A program made the translations under genes and the position numbers. Positions 26,201 through 38,446 of a stretch of 64,000 nucleotides of DNA are shown here, piece after piece (the first letter of the stretch is position 1; every line of letters starts with the position of its first letter). Where the stretch lies: positions 34,557 through 98,556 of the forward strand of contig NW_004624843.1 of the NCBI RefSeq assembly GCF_000247695.1. Reading direction: 5' to 3'. The notes beneath the pieces were generated by a model. That model saw only the letters and a list, made by a program, of their open reading frames with translations, had not been told where the DNA came from and searched no databases. The DNA comes from Heterocephalus glaber. Its lineage: Eukaryota > Chordata > Mammalia > Rodentia > Bathyergidae.

Positions 26201-26548
26201 AATTTGGGGGGGCATGTCCCTGAAAGAAAGCGAGCCTGGAATGCTTTGTTTTGTTGATGAGAATAAGCCAAAGGAGAATAAAGAAATAGAAAAATCCTAA
26301 AAAGAGGGATTGATTCCAAAAACCAGAGAAGGCATACAGTTGATGATACAGGAATTCAGACATGGAAAAAAAGAGATGTGAGGACCTTTCATTGCAAGGC
26401 AATGTCCTAGTGAAACAAACTTCAGGGTGCTATGGTGAAAGCCCTGAGTTTTCCAAAACTGAAGTATCCTGAAAATTTCAAATAGCCTTATGATGTGTGT
26501 GCCAATTGTCACTACATTATTATCTTCATTCTTAAGAAGGGTAGTCTT

Positions 26549-26639
26549 GGGCTGGGGATTTAGCTCAGTGGTGCCGTGCCTGCCTTGCAAGTGCCAGGTC
26601 CTGATTTTGATCCCTAGTACCAAAAAAAAAAAAAAAAAA
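26549..26639 (+). mobile_element. ID-like SINE
   Basis: gggctggggatttagctcag through gatccctagtacc and an A tail that has turned into (GAA)n. aagaagggta is duplicated (26534-26543, 26647-26656). Confidence 0.92.
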
Positions 26640-29079
26640 GAAGAAGAAGAAGGGTATCCTTAAGTTGCAATCATAATTTAGAAAAACATTGAATTGGTTT
26701 TGCTTTGATATGGAAGATGAAACACAGTGGCATATTTTTATCCCTTGATAGCTCCTTTTTTATAACAATTCCATATGTACATGTCTAGGATTTTCAGATA
26801 TTTCTGAGGTACATTTTTCTATTCACTACCTTGACCTGATTAAGCTTAAAAATATTTCTGAGGCCTGAAGCAAGAAGCATTTTACTGTAAATCTCCAGGA
26901 GCCTTCTACACAGTCATTGAGATCTATTGTCCAAGAAATTCAGAGCACCATTCCATTAAATCTTAAGACACTATGATCAAAAGAAGTGTATTTTACAAAT
27001 GTTTTGGAAGAGTGAATGCCTTATGTTTAAGACAGCCTTGACATTAAAGCTTTTTTAATTCCATCTCTGTGATTTTGTTTGGCAAATCATGCCATCTCTA
27101 TGCTAAAAGGTCAATGAATGTCTGGCAATGTAATTAGGAGCTTTACAAATTCCAAGAAGAATCATTTTTTTGGCTGTGAAATTCTAAGCCAAAAATAACT
27201 TTGGGTCATAACAATCCCTTTCTGCCAAGATTAGGAAGACTCCAGATTCTGCAAAATAGGGTACATATTTTACTAGCTTTGCTCACAAAAACAAAAAGAA
27301 TAAAGGACGCATTTAATGCTGGCATTGGTAGCAATTCTGTTTCATAGATGATAATTTGAGACAGGAAAGGCACTAGTTATACAGATATGAAACTTCTTAG
27401 ACGAGAAAATACACTGACATAGTATTGAAAAGCATGGCATTTGTTTCATTTGTGAATTGTTTAGCTGTTTCCTAAATCCTGAGTGGTAGTATATATGTTA
27501 TCACCACTAGGAAACTGTATTCTTCTCCGATGCCCATTTCCAAAGTATCTTAAGATTTGAGAGCAAACAGCTGACTCTCATAAGCACACAGTTCCAGCAT
27601 CTCAGAGCATAAGTGTGTGGGCAGCCACAAAGCAGCCTCCTAGCTGTGACATTCAGGATTCCATGGCTGTCAATCAGAATGCTTCACAAAGTTAAAGGAA
27701 AATTAGAACCAATGCAGGCATTTGTTAAAGAAGATTTGTTTAGAACTTCTACTGTTATCTTGGACATCTAAATTATCTGCAAAACAATATGACGGGTAGA
27801 TATGGACAGTCTTCATTTTGAGGTGAAGGAAACACATTAAAATTACTGTGCCTGAGGTTACAAAATTAGTCCGTAGCGGGAGTTTTATGCATAATGTTTT
27901 AGAACTGGCTATTGGGATGTGTGAAAAGAGCAGTGAACATGATTTTTTTTTCTGTTTTGATAGTGAATATCATTATTGGCCAATTATGTCTGTCTCATAT
28001 TTGTTGTAGCTCTTTTTTTTTTCCAATGAGAGTTTAAGAAATTCCAAGCCAAAGGAATGCAAAAAGAGAAAAACTTCTGAAAATATCTACAGTCATTATT
28101 CACGGGTCATAGCTCTTCTCACTTTTAATATTATTATCTACTGTCTACTACCTGCCAATAATTCATTGTCTTGGCCTTCAAGGGGCTCCGAGATCAGGAA
28201 AGAAGATTAGCTAAAGTTGATAAAGAAAGTTTCTCAGATATGGAGAGGTGCAGGAGAGACATAGAGTTCAACCTTGAGAAGGGCAGATGTACAGCTTCCT
28301 CAAAGAAACTGCTCCTGAATTGATTCCTAAATATGACTTAGGCAAAGGAACGGAACAACTTCAGGCAAAGATTGGGCATGACTTCTGGCTGAGGTCATGA
28401 TTTACTAATTTTTGCTGTCACAGCTCAGCACCATATTTGGCATAAGGTTTGTCTTGAATTTGATCTTTTAATGAGCAATCTGGAAGAATGTTAGGGTGAG
28501 AATATATTATATTAGAGGATTCTTCAGGTCAAGAAGGGAAAGCAGTGCAGATGACATTTGGCATAGGATACAGATTTTAAAAGACCTCAAGCATCATATA
28601 AAAATTTGAATTTTTAGTGCAAAGAAATAGTAAAGCCCTCTAGGTAATTTAGTTTAGAGAATAGCTTAAGCAAATCAGCATTTTGAAGGATAAATGTGGC
28701 AGCACTGTGAAGAACATGGAGCTAAGAGACAACTGCACTAATTTCTCCCAGAAATATTGAGCACCTAAAACTGGAGCTGGGTAATAGAGATGGAGAGGGA
28801 GGAACAACACTGACCTGTGCATTCAAATTACTTATAACAGAGACAAAATTAAGTCTATAACTATCCACAGAATTTTCTTGTCTCCATCACAAATTGGGAA
28901 AATGGCAATGGAAGGAAGTCAGGATATAGAGAAAAATATAATTAAATGGCACTATCATTCATTCTGTTGTTCACATAGCCCGTGAGTTGTTCTTGAACTA
29001 CTCCTGAGAAAACACATATTCATTCATGTATTGAATGGGCACTTGCCTCTTTGAACCAAGAATTTTTCCAGCCATTAAA

Positions 29080-29430
29080 GTACAAGACAAGGTTTGATCT
29101 AGCTTTGCTTCAATATGCCAGTCTCATTTCTCAATTTCTCCACATCCTGGCTGTCAGCACACACACATCCTCTTCTCTCAGCTTCTCTCCTCATCTGATG
29201 AAGTCTTACTCATGTTCTATGAAAAGCTACTTCCTCTCATGGGATTTCCTAAGGCCTCCAACGTCGCTAGGGCCCCAGGACCTGCTCTTGCACTGCCGCT
29301 GCCTGATGCTTCCTCCACAAGGATGTCTCACTGCATGGTGCTGACATCATGTGGCTCCTTGGTCGGTGAGTTCCTGAGGACAGGTACCAACCATCTGACT
29401 TTACTGCCCAACCAACCAGACACTTAGTTG
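29080..29430 (+). repeat. L2-like LINE remnant
   Basis: C/T-rich body followed by ggtgagttcctgaggacagg and taccaaccatctgacttt, similar to L2 'gagctccttgaggacagg'. Contains a few CpGs. Moderately diverged. Confidence 0.4.
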
Positions 29431-29519
29431 TTTTGTAAGCAAGTAGTGAAGTAAAAAATTAAATTCTTCAACATGGCATTGGCATTATTTTATCCGACTT
29501 AAAATTGTACCCTGAGGAA

Positions 29520-29712
29520 GTCAACCGATGAATATAGTATGTTTAAATTTTACTTTATTAGTATATATTTGAGATACAAACAGTTACTTTGAAGTTGAGG
29601 AACTGGTATATACACAAATAGCATCTTCATCATATCTCTTCTCTTCCCTTCACTGTTCTCCCATTTCTCCCCTGTCCCAGACCCCTTCCCAGCTCCCTAA
29701 AATCCAGGGTTT
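29520..29712 (-). repeat. Possible LINE-1 3' UTR remnant, reverse strand
   Basis: tttactttattagtatatat, gagatacaaacagttac, then a C/T-rich block, as in the reversed LINE-1 3' UTRs elsewhere in the window. Weak. Confidence 0.35.
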
Positions 29713-30277
29713 AAGTTAGCGCTGTAGGACAAGAAGTTCAAGGCCATTACACATGAACATTCTGTATTTCTAGCTTTTAGTTCTAGATGGAAAAAAACAT
29801 GAACTACATATGGTTAGCTAAACTCATTTCAAAAACTCTTGGCTGGTTCTCAAACTATATTCAAAGCTTATGTCAGTTTTGAAGACACAAATAAAATGCA
29901 TTTTGCAGAACTTCCCCTTCTTTGGTTGAATTTTTGTAGAAGATTTCCCAAGATGTGAACTTCTGTAAACTGTATTCTCAACTGATTTTGATCATCATGA
30001 TCTGAGTTATTTTCCATATACCCGCTCTTCTATGAAGCATGACACTTCAGGAAGTTGGGAAATCTTATTTATGTATAAATATAAAAAGCACTTTAATTTT
30101 AGATGTTTTAAAGGACTATAGATAATAACATATGCTAATTTCTAACACACTTCTTAGGTTTAAAGTAAAAGTAAGTCTTTTAAAGATGTTCCATAGAAAT
30201 TTATTTTGGCTTTAATAAGCATCATATTTTAGTGCTGCCTCCTTAGTAACTCAGAAGTGAATAAAATGAACTTTGAA

Positions 30278-30301
30278 ACACACACACACACACACACACA
30301 C
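30278..30301. repeat. (CA)n microsatellite
   Basis: Twelve CA units. Confidence 0.97.
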
Positions 30302-30859
30302 ATGCTCCCTACTCTAACCTCCTCACTTGACTATTATTATGATTAAACATAAAATTAATGGGCAATGATAATGACCTCAAACTCTTGCCACAAGCAATTT
30401 GTGATAAATAATGGTATGCTTGTTTTTCAAGCAATGCTCTCTAGTCATCACGATCTTAAGCTCTAACTTCCATCAAAATCTTGAAATTTCATAGAGTTTG
30501 ATAGAAAGAGCTATAAAACTTACTCGATAGATTTGCCCAACTCTATATTATCCACAACTGACAATTATTGCAGAAAGAATAAATTATTAATTTTTGTTCC
30601 CTTTGTTCACTCCCCCTCCCATCATTCCTATTTGAATTTGGAAGTATATTGTATGACAATTGCTGTTAAAGCTCACCTACAAAAATAAGCAAAATGCATT
30701 TATATTGATAGGATATGTTTTTTTTTCATGTTGTTTTAGGTGAGCGTTTGTCATTAAAATGACCCTTTTACAGCTTAGGACTGAAAGACAAAAATTGACG
30801 TAGAGTTATAGGGCAAGTCGGAAAAGCAGGGGAGATAAATAATATTTGTGTAACGTCTT

Positions 30860-31250
30860 ATCTTAGCCCACTCAGGATGCTAAAACAAAATACCTTCGAC
30901 TCAGTGACCTACAAACAATAGATATTTATTCTTCACAGTTCTGGAGTCTGAGAAGTTCAAGGAGATGTCTCTGTAGATTCAGTGTTTGCTAACTCAGGAT
31001 GTCTATAGAGGGCCTTCAAGATGGGTGTTCACACAGCAGAAGGGGTAGGGGAGCTCTCTGGGGATCGCTAACAAGGGAAGCTCTCTGGGGATCTCTAACA
31101 AGGGGTAGGAGAGCTCTCTGGGGATCTCTTATGAAATCTCTGCTCCCATGCCTTAAAGTCCTCCAGATACCCCACCTCCAATACCATCAGGTTGGGTGTT
31201 AAATGCCAACCTATCAATTTTGTGGGGGACATAAACTTCGGTCTATGGCA
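30860..31250 (-). repeat. MaLR/MLT1-type LTR, reverse strand, with internal tandem repeat
   Basis: Begins cttagcccactcaggatgct, continues aacaaaatacc and ttctggagtctgagaag, and ends cggtctatggca, the reverse complement of an MLT1/MST LTR. A tandem array at about 31040-31130 interrupts it. Confidence 0.7.
31040..31130. repeat. Three-copy tandem repeat inside an LTR
   Basis: The unit agctctctggggatcgctaa / agctctctggggatctctaa / agctctctggggatctctta occurs three times, with spacers of ggga or ggggtaggag type. This gives a local array of about 27-33 bp units. Confidence 0.85.
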
Positions 31251-33546
31251 CTTCTACTTATATCAACCACCTTGCTAGGTGATTTTAAAATGTCTTACAT
31301 CATTTTAATTTCTTATAACAGTCCTCAAAATTATTTTCCCATTAAAGATGAGTAATTAAGGATCAGAATGTATATGCTTCCTAAACAGAATTAGAAAGTT
31401 ACCAAATGGTTGGTTACATGACTCTTATTCTTTTGAACATACTAAATATTGGGCAGAGTTGAAATCTTCTTGCAAGGAGAAGCAACATGTTTGATGTTTA
31501 ATAATATTAATTTTAAAGATAGCATCTGGAGCTAATGGAAATTGAAATTCTTCTCTTAAGGATAGGTCTCCCCATTAATGTTTAATTTTGTTTTTCTATA
31601 GCAGTTTACCCAAACAGTTAATAAAAAGGTATCTAAAAATCTCATTTTAACACTTGACCTTAATATTCAAGAAACATCAAAAACATTCAGACACAGAAAA
31701 TTGATGTCTGAAAAAAGAATCTAAGAGAGTTAAGATATAAGGAGCATAAAAGTAGAAAAAAGGCATCATAGAAGTTATGAAGTGGTGAAAACGAATGTTT
31801 GAGCCTAAGGCAAAAAATACAGAGATTATGGCTTTGAATGAGCAAGTGAGGCTCAGGAAAGACATTAAGGGTAATGGTGAGTGAACAATTTAGAAGAAAA
31901 TATGAATACAGTTTAATTTTACAGCAGCCATGTTTCCACATCAAAGTGTACTGCATGATTAAAAATATGAGGTGAATATACAAGGCAGTAAATTATTTCT
32001 ATTTACAGTGTTAAAATAGAAAAATATTTTCAAACAATGAGTAAGTGGAATGAATTCATTTCCTGTTCTGTGTCATTCTCAGTCCTTCCGTGATACCTGC
32101 TATCTTTTAGCTAATAACTTGCATTTAGTAACTGCTGTCTACAGAGCACCATACAGATTCATTTGGGACATTTTCCAATACAAATTGTAGAAAACCAAAC
32201 TATAATCATCTCCAATACAATGGAATTTAGAAGCTGACATATCTGAAGAGCCCTGGGATTGACTAGCTGCAGACATAACTACATCCAGGTCTTCTACATT
32301 TCCACAAGACGTGTTCCCACTAAGTTCCTTTTGTAGTGGTAAGAAGGATGAAGTAGGTTTGGGCCCTAGTCCACTGCAGTTTCCACTCAGCGATTGGGGT
32401 TCACTCTAATCAATCCAATTCAAGGCTTTTGGCCGCTCCTAAAATAGTCATGGAGTCCAGGGGATCTAGCATCTAATCCCCAGGTCTGAAGACCATGGTG
32501 GCTGAGGGGAAGAAAGTTGGTTTCTTCATAGCAATCTCCATTGCCAGAAGGCAGAATGAATTCCTGAGAAGCAAAAAAAAAATAGGATAGGTCCAAAAAA
32601 TTCTCTAAGTTCTCTGTCAATCTCCAAAGTAGATTTACTTCCTTTTATCATTTTTCCTTTATAAAACAAATATGTGCTAGTGACTACGGTGGTGAGCAGG
32701 AAGACAGAAGATGTGCTCTTCTGAAAGTAGAAGTGAGTGAAGGGGACAGCCACCATGCTCAATGCCTACTATGACTTTGGTGTATGTATATGATGAGTGG
32801 TATGCCAAGCTCCATCTACACGAAATGGAGGCAGGTGTAATTAATTATGCCTTTCCCTTCAAAGTCTGACTTTTAGTTGTTGGATAATTCCAGTTCAAGT
32901 TGAAAAGTTGGGACACACTACTCTCTTGGCTCTTTCTAAGCCTAGTTTTCCTTAGAACAGACCAGTTTAGCTGGATGTGACAATTAGAAGACAACAGGGT
33001 TCTGCAACAAGTATCCTTCTGACTGGGGGGTGCAGAAAAGATTCTGAGTGGGCAGCCAGGGTCAGTATTTGGCCTGTGCATGTGAAGGGAAGACTATAGG
33101 GCAGTGGAATCAAACATAGAATTTCTAACTCATGCTTTTAAATAGCAAAGCCAAAGTGCTGATTTCTTTCTACTCATTCATGGTGAAATGTCTAACACAA
33201 AAGATTCAAATATATAACAGATACCGCCGGTCAATTTGAGCACAGGCAAATTTCGTTCTCTGTTTGAGAGCTGTAACTTCTAGTTCCCTTTCAAATGTTC
33301 TCCCTTTACTTTATGGTTGAACCTGTCTTTTCTCTAAGACCAGATCAATGCACCTTCTTGAAAAATCAACAGAAAAAAATCCAGGTGTTTAGGATTTCAC
33401 AAAGGTCGAAATATAATTGGAGATGGATTTTTTAGCTTAACTCTACAGAATCACTGCAAAAGCAAATAATCAAGCCAGGATAGTCCTACATATCCCTTCA
33501 GTTTGTCTCCCAACTTCTGAAATGGACTTGAAAGGAGGTACATGTG

Positions 33547-33551
<5 letters not shown>

Positions 33552-33578
<27 letters not shown>

Positions 33579-33609
33579 GAACTCAGAGAGAGAGAGAGAG
33601 AGAGAGAGA
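33552..33609. repeat. Compound (CA)n/(GA)n microsatellite
   Basis: CA repeats to 33578, a seven-base interruption, then GA repeats from 33586. Confidence 0.96.
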
Positions 33610-34049
33610 CTGAGTCTAGGATTTTTTTTTCCAGTGGTTCCCAAAGACAACTCTACTACAAAATATTGGCATGTTTCCTTCAAAATCGAATGAAGAAGTA
33701 ATGACACTCATTTTCAAAGATGACCTCTCACCTCAGTAACTCATCCTTCTCAAAGGTATTTTTTTGTTTTTGTTCAGTTATTTTTTTCTGAAAAGAAGTT
33801 GACAGGAGAGATTAATACTGGTGTGTTTTCAAGAGAATATGACAAGTGAGCATTGCTGTTGAACAGCATTTTCCAAGGACTTTCAGAGCTCTTGTTTTAT
33901 ATCTCTTTAACCTAAATACTTATCACTGAGTTCTTTGAAAAAGTGAAGCAAATATTGAAGAAAATTAGCAGGAAGGTTTATTCATCTAGAGTGTATCGAT
34001 ACTTTGAGCTAAATATGAGCCATTGTTTTGCCTTTTGTGTGTAATGTTT

Positions 34050-34150
34050 TTAAGGCTATGTGGTATCATACATCCTGCTTTACAGACATGGACAATGTAA
34101 GGAACGATTCTATAAACAAAGTCACAAGGCTTAAACGTAGAAATTTTGAA
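34050..34150 (+). repeat. MIR fragment
   Basis: cctgctttacagacatggac and caaagtcacaaggcttaaac resemble the MIR core and 3' half. Confidence 0.4.
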
Positions 34151-34794
34151 GTAAATCAAACTGGACTAATACAATTATTTAACAGATAAGGAGATGAAAT
34201 CTAGGGATTCAGTTGCTACTGTTATTCAACTGCTAAGTATGGATCTGGGGATACAGCCTATAACATGTGATCCCAGTGCACATAGGTCTCGTCCTATCTG
34301 TTAGCCAATAATTTGTTTGGAGGAGAAGTTTACCAACACTTTATCAGTTAGTTCTGAAAAAATGCAACCCACTCCCTTGATTCAAGCAATACTTTATTTG
34401 CCATGTTTTATAATAGAAAACTAACCAGCAGGCAATGAGATTTTTGGAGCATTACTTTCATTGTGTGAAAAGAAGCATGCTTGTTTAAATTCAGGATTAC
34501 GAAACTTGTTTTTATTTTTATAATATGAGATGTGTCAGGCTTAATCTATCTGGAGCGTTAGTCTTTTTGCAAAGATTGCTTTCTTCAGCCCACATAATTT
34601 TCACTTGAAGCCAACTCGCCTATAGTACAGTTGTTTTCTTATTCCCTAAGCACCATCTAAATGCCTAATTTGCAGTAGCAGAATTACCTGTTTAGCATTT
34701 CTTCTTTCTGGGGACTTGCGTGTGTTTGTAGGCTTTGTCTTCTTTCTTCTGTGGTTTCTGGTGTCACCGGTTGTAAGTTTGTCAAATATGTCAG

Positions 34795-35857
34795 TTGAGG
34801 TCCCCCAGAAAGCAGAAACCAAATGGAGGTGAGAAGATGAGACATTTGCTAAGGGGGATGCCCATGAAAGAAAATAAGGAAAGAGCAGGAATGGGTCAGA
34901 CAAGCATCTGGTCACAGTGCAGGTCTAACACCTGTGAAAGGAGAAGGGGAAAGAAAAGTGCTTGGAAAGAAAGAGCTTCAGACTGTGGTATAGGAGTGGG
35001 AAAGTCTCTACCAGCTCATTATGGGAACCTAGATGCAGGGTGCACCCCACTGCATAGAAGTAGCAGGTCTACAGCATCATCCATTGGCTGGGAGCTTTCT
35101 AGGAATAACACAGATCTTGACCAAAAGGCTGCAGTAGGCTTGAAGACTGTAGCTGGCTGCTCTGAGCTAACTGCTATCCAGAGAATGTTCTCTCTCAAGG
35201 GAGAATGGAGCTACACACCTCTCTGGTTACCACAGCTCAGCCTTAGATGCAGCTGGAGTCTTACTGTGGGCCTGGGGACCAGCTGTTTCTTGGATCTCAT
35301 CTGACTCTTCCTGAGGGAAACTTACAAGGGCATAGTTAGTGTGACAAGCTGTGGTCCTCATCATGGCAGTTTATTTGGGGCTGCAACTGTTATGCAACAT
35401 GTCTTTCCTCTACCTTTTTAAATTAACTTCCTCTTCATTAACACCACTGCTCACTGCAGTAGCTTACTTGGTGGTTGGACTAATCCCTCTTTTGTGAGAA
35501 ATGGGCACCCCTGGTAACTACAGCCTTCTTGGGCCAAGGTGGCTGTATACAATCTTTCAGTGTCACAAGAATGAAAGTATTAGGAGGTACACAAGAGAAT
35601 TGCATTGGGTCCACACACATTTTCTCTGTTTTGTAAAAGTAGCCTGATCTCTTCCTGCTGATTAGAATCAATGGTCTCTTCCACCATAGTGAGTCCTCTT
35701 CTTGTCTGCTGTTCTTTGTACAAATGGGGTTTCAAAATTTCTGAGCAGCAGCTCTGTGTTGTTATTCCATTTCTGTGTCTCCTAGATTCTGGAACAAGAA
35801 CCAGCATCTTCATTCCTGATGAGCCCAGAATGTTAAGGCTGGTGTCTCTGCCCATTT
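34795..35857. repeat. Possible old LTR or ERV-derived segment
   Basis: Starts with gaggtcccccagaaagcagaaacc, followed by a segment typical in style of eroded LTR or ERVL sequence (ctcttccaccatagtgagtcc, ctcctagattctggaac). Family not identified. It could also be ordinary intronic sequence. A 169-codon frame at 34795-35304 lies inside it; I see no recognisable domain. Confidence 0.35.
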
Positions 35858-36183
35858 TCTGAGGCTATACCACAGACTGGGTGATTTATAATCGATAGAC
35901 TTTTATTTGGCATCCTGTTATAGAGGCTAGAAAGTCCCATACCAAATGGCTGAATATGTTGTGATTTGCCTCATGAGAACATGGTAGCAGGTATCTATGA
36001 CATTGGAGAGCAAGAGACTGAGCTCACAGCCTCAAACTCTTTAATAATCAGTATCAATCCATTCACAAGGGTGGCACCCTCTTGACCTAGGCACTACCCA
36101 TTAGGCCCTACATCCCAAAATTGTCACAACTGGGGATTAAGTTTCCAACATGTGCATTTGGGGGATATATTCAAACCATGGCA
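35858..36183 (-). repeat. Solo MaLR LTR (MST/MLT1-like), reverse orientation
   Basis: Reads on the plus strand as the reverse complement of a MaLR LTR: gaggctataccacagactgggtgatttataa at the start and ttcaaaccatggca at the end. It lies 353 bp upstream of the provirus in the opposite orientation. Confidence 0.75.
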
Positions 36184-36536
36184 AACTAGAAACACAAATT
36201 TCCCTAGTGGGTCATTGATTGTCTTGTCAGCTATCTTCATTCTTTATGGCAACTTCTTTCTGGAAGAGAGATCATAGTCATATACCATCACAGAGGCCAC
36301 AACAGGAAAAGGAGCATATGTACCAACATACTATCAGATCTCCCCCAAAACTTTCTTGTTGGGGGATAACATATCCTACCCATTGACCTCAAGCTTGGCT
36401 ATAAGACTGGTTTTAGTTAGTAGAATGAGAATGAAAGATTACACATTCATATTTGAGCAGCAACCTTATGGGACATTGTGTAGTTCAGTGTGTTTTTCTT
36501 ACCTTTTCAAGTCAATAGCATATCCTAAGTGGGGCC
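36184..36536. other. Spacer between solo LTR and provirus
   Basis: Contains ccattgacctcaagcttggc and tataagactggttttagtta, phrases of an old mammalian repeat I cannot name. Confidence 0.35.
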
Positions 36537-36938
36537 TGTTATAGTTTATGTCTAGATATCCCCCCCAAAGCCTCTTGTACACATAAATGGAGCTTTGGGG
36601 AGGTGACTGGACCATGGAAACATGATAATCAAAACCGCTACCGAGTTTATAGCTGAGTTTGTTGTTAGGAGGTGGGATCTGATCAAAAGACATTGGTCAC
36701 TGGGGGTGTGGCCTGGAAGGGTATATATCCTCCTGCTCTTCCTTCCACTCTATCTCTGCTTCCTGTCTGCCATTCCATAAGCAACTTTTCTCTGCCATGT
36801 CCCTGTTCAAGTTTCCCTGTTCAGAGCCACTTGACTATGGACTGAAATCTCTACAAACTGTGAGCCAAATAAACCTTTCTTTCTTTTATTTGTGGGCACC
36901 AAGTATTGTGTCTCAGTGATAAGAAAATAACTGCGACA
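36537..36938 (+). repeat. 5' LTR of the MaLR provirus
   Basis: A 402-bp LTR starting TG and ending CA. It contains the MaLR hallmarks ggtcactgggggtgtggcc, a TATA-like box (36722-36727), and gagccaaataaacc with an AATAAA polyadenylation signal (36868-36873). Transcription would start near 36750 and run toward the NYAP2 exon. Confidence 0.85.
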
Positions 36939-37037
36939 GATTTTGGCACCAGAGAGATGAGGACATTGCAGTGAGGCTATCTGACCATATGTCTTAGATG
37001 CCTTTGGAACTGGTTTCAGCAAGGAGTTTGGAAATAT

Positions 37038-38153
37038 TTGGAGATGGCTGCTGGAAAACCAGTCCTACAATGCTATCAGCTGAAACTAAGGAGAGATTCT
37101 GGTTGGAGCTCAGAAGACCAAAATGCTGATAGAAATTCAGACAGAAAAGTTCAGTCTCGGGAGGTTTCTGTTAGGAACAAGAATTGCTTTGGCAGTTGGG
37201 CTCCAGATCATATGTGTTATGCTCTGGCAGAAATTTTGTCTACATTTTGCTCTTGTCCTGAGACTTTGAGGGAGACTGAGATTAATTGTAGAGGACTAGT
37301 TAATCTGACAAAGGAAATTTCAAGGCAGCCAAACATTCAGGCTGTGGCTTGGGTACTGTTGTATGCATTTAGCAAAGCCCACATTGAGAATCACGAGCTA
37401 AGGGCTGAGCTGAATGATTTAAAAAGTTTTGAGTTTGGCCAGAAAATAAGCTGCAGTAAAGTTGGAACCTGCAAAAATGGAGCAGAAGAGAGCCTGGTTA
37501 CTAAAAAGATTAGCAATGAAACAAAGCTGAGTACCTTGCAACAGGGCAATAAAAAAGATGGCTTGAAGGCAATACAGAAACCAGCAGGACCCCACTCTTC
37601 ACAGGCTCAACATTACAAAAGTGAAAGACTTTTTTTTGAGGAGATAGCCCCAGGGAACCCTGCTGGACAAGGAGAATGGCAGCCTAGGACCTTTATTCCT
37701 CGGGATTTAATTCTCAGTGCTCAGCCATCCAGGCACTCAGAGGTCAGTGCAGCCATGTTTCAAAGAGGCCTGGCTACTGTTCGAACTGGCAGCAGACTTT
37801 GGCCTTATCCATATGGTGCTGGTTTATCAGACTTGCAGAATGCAAGAATCGTGGAGTCAGAGGAGCTTCCACCCAGATTTCAGAAGAAGAAATGGGAAAC
37901 CAAGCAGTGTGTCCCTGAGTGTGCAGTGCACGAAGCTGTGAGTGTGAACCCCACAGTGCAGTGGAGACCCCAGAAAGTTGGAGAAGCCGGAAATGTGGAA
38001 CATCTAAGGAAAGCCACAAGCAGTGAACAAAGCCAGTTCAACAGAGAAGCTATGAAGGTTACAACCACTGGCAATGCCGCCAACCAAGGCTTCTGGAGTC
38101 CACATGTTGCAACAATTTGCCCCAGGTGCTACACACGGAGCTATGGGAATTAA
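37038..38153 (+). CDS. Intact gag-like frame of the MaLR provirus, 371 aa
   Basis: Seen: the longest frame in the window, open from an ATG to TAA, all of it inside the provirus. Residues about 60-76 (ALAEILSTFCSCPETL) and 88-130 (LTKEISRQPNIQAVAWVLL then a charged helix-like stretch) correspond in order to the internal region of primate THE1/MST elements as I know it. The middle is Lys/Gly/Gln-rich, and the C-terminus is basic with a CPRC motif. I see no retroviral zinc knuckle of CCHC type, no protease and no reverse transcriptase. Known: MaLR internal regions encode a Gag-like protein of unclear competence and are normally riddled with stops. The ATG chosen is the first in frame; the ancestral start may lie upstream. 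Whether the frame is expressed or simply survived by chance is unknown. Confidence 0.55.
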   Translation: MEMAAGKPVLQCYQLKLRRDSGWSSEDQNADRNSDRKVQSREVSVRNKNCFGSWAPDHMCYALAEILSTFCSCPETLRETEINCRGLVNLTKEISRQPNIQAVAWVLLYAFSKAHIENHELRAELNDLKSFEFGQKISCSKVGTCKNGAEESLVTKKISNETKLSTLQQGNKKDGLKAIQKPAGPHSSQAQHYKSERLFFEEIAPGNPAGQGEWQPRTFIPRDLILSAQPSRHSEVSAAMFQRGLATVRTGSRLWPYPYGAGLSDLQNARIVESEELPPRFQKKKWETKQCVPECAVHEAVSVNPTVQWRPQKVGEAGNVEHLRKATSSEQSQFNREAMKVTTTGNAANQGFWSPHVATICPRCYTRSYGN

Positions 38154-38446
38154 TGTTTGCCCAGCTGGGTTTCGGTCTTGCTTTGGTTTCATTGGTTTCT
38201 ATTCCCCTGTTTTCCCATTTTGAATGGAAATGTCTATCCTATGCCATTGCATGTTGTCAGTGTGTAACTTTTTAATTTTTTTTATAGGGGCTCGCAGCTA
38301 AGAGTCTGCCTTGTGTCTCAGGGAAAGTTTTGTACTTGAACTTTTCAGCAGTGCTAAGCCTGTTAAGACTTTAACAACTCTTAGAGATGGATGAATGCAT
38401 TTTGCATAAATGGATATCCATGAGTCCTTTGGGGGCTGGGATAGAT

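Larger units (their letters stand above)
24250..29075. other. Intronic AT-rich sequence
   Basis: Holds a GT microsatellite, a polypurine tract and one SINE. No gene or RNA recognised. Confidence 0.45.
31255..34790. other. Intronic AT-rich sequence
   Basis: A compound CA/GA microsatellite and a weak MIR; otherwise nothing recognised. Confidence 0.45.

Noticed and set aside
30999..31202. Possible CRISPR-like or coding repeat
   Set aside because: The three repeats are head-to-tail within a eukaryotic LTR, with near-identical spacers; the repeated peptide is a by-product.
34795..35304. 169-codon plus-strand frame
   Set aside because: Lies in sequence that looks like an eroded repeat; composition is irregular and no domain is visible.
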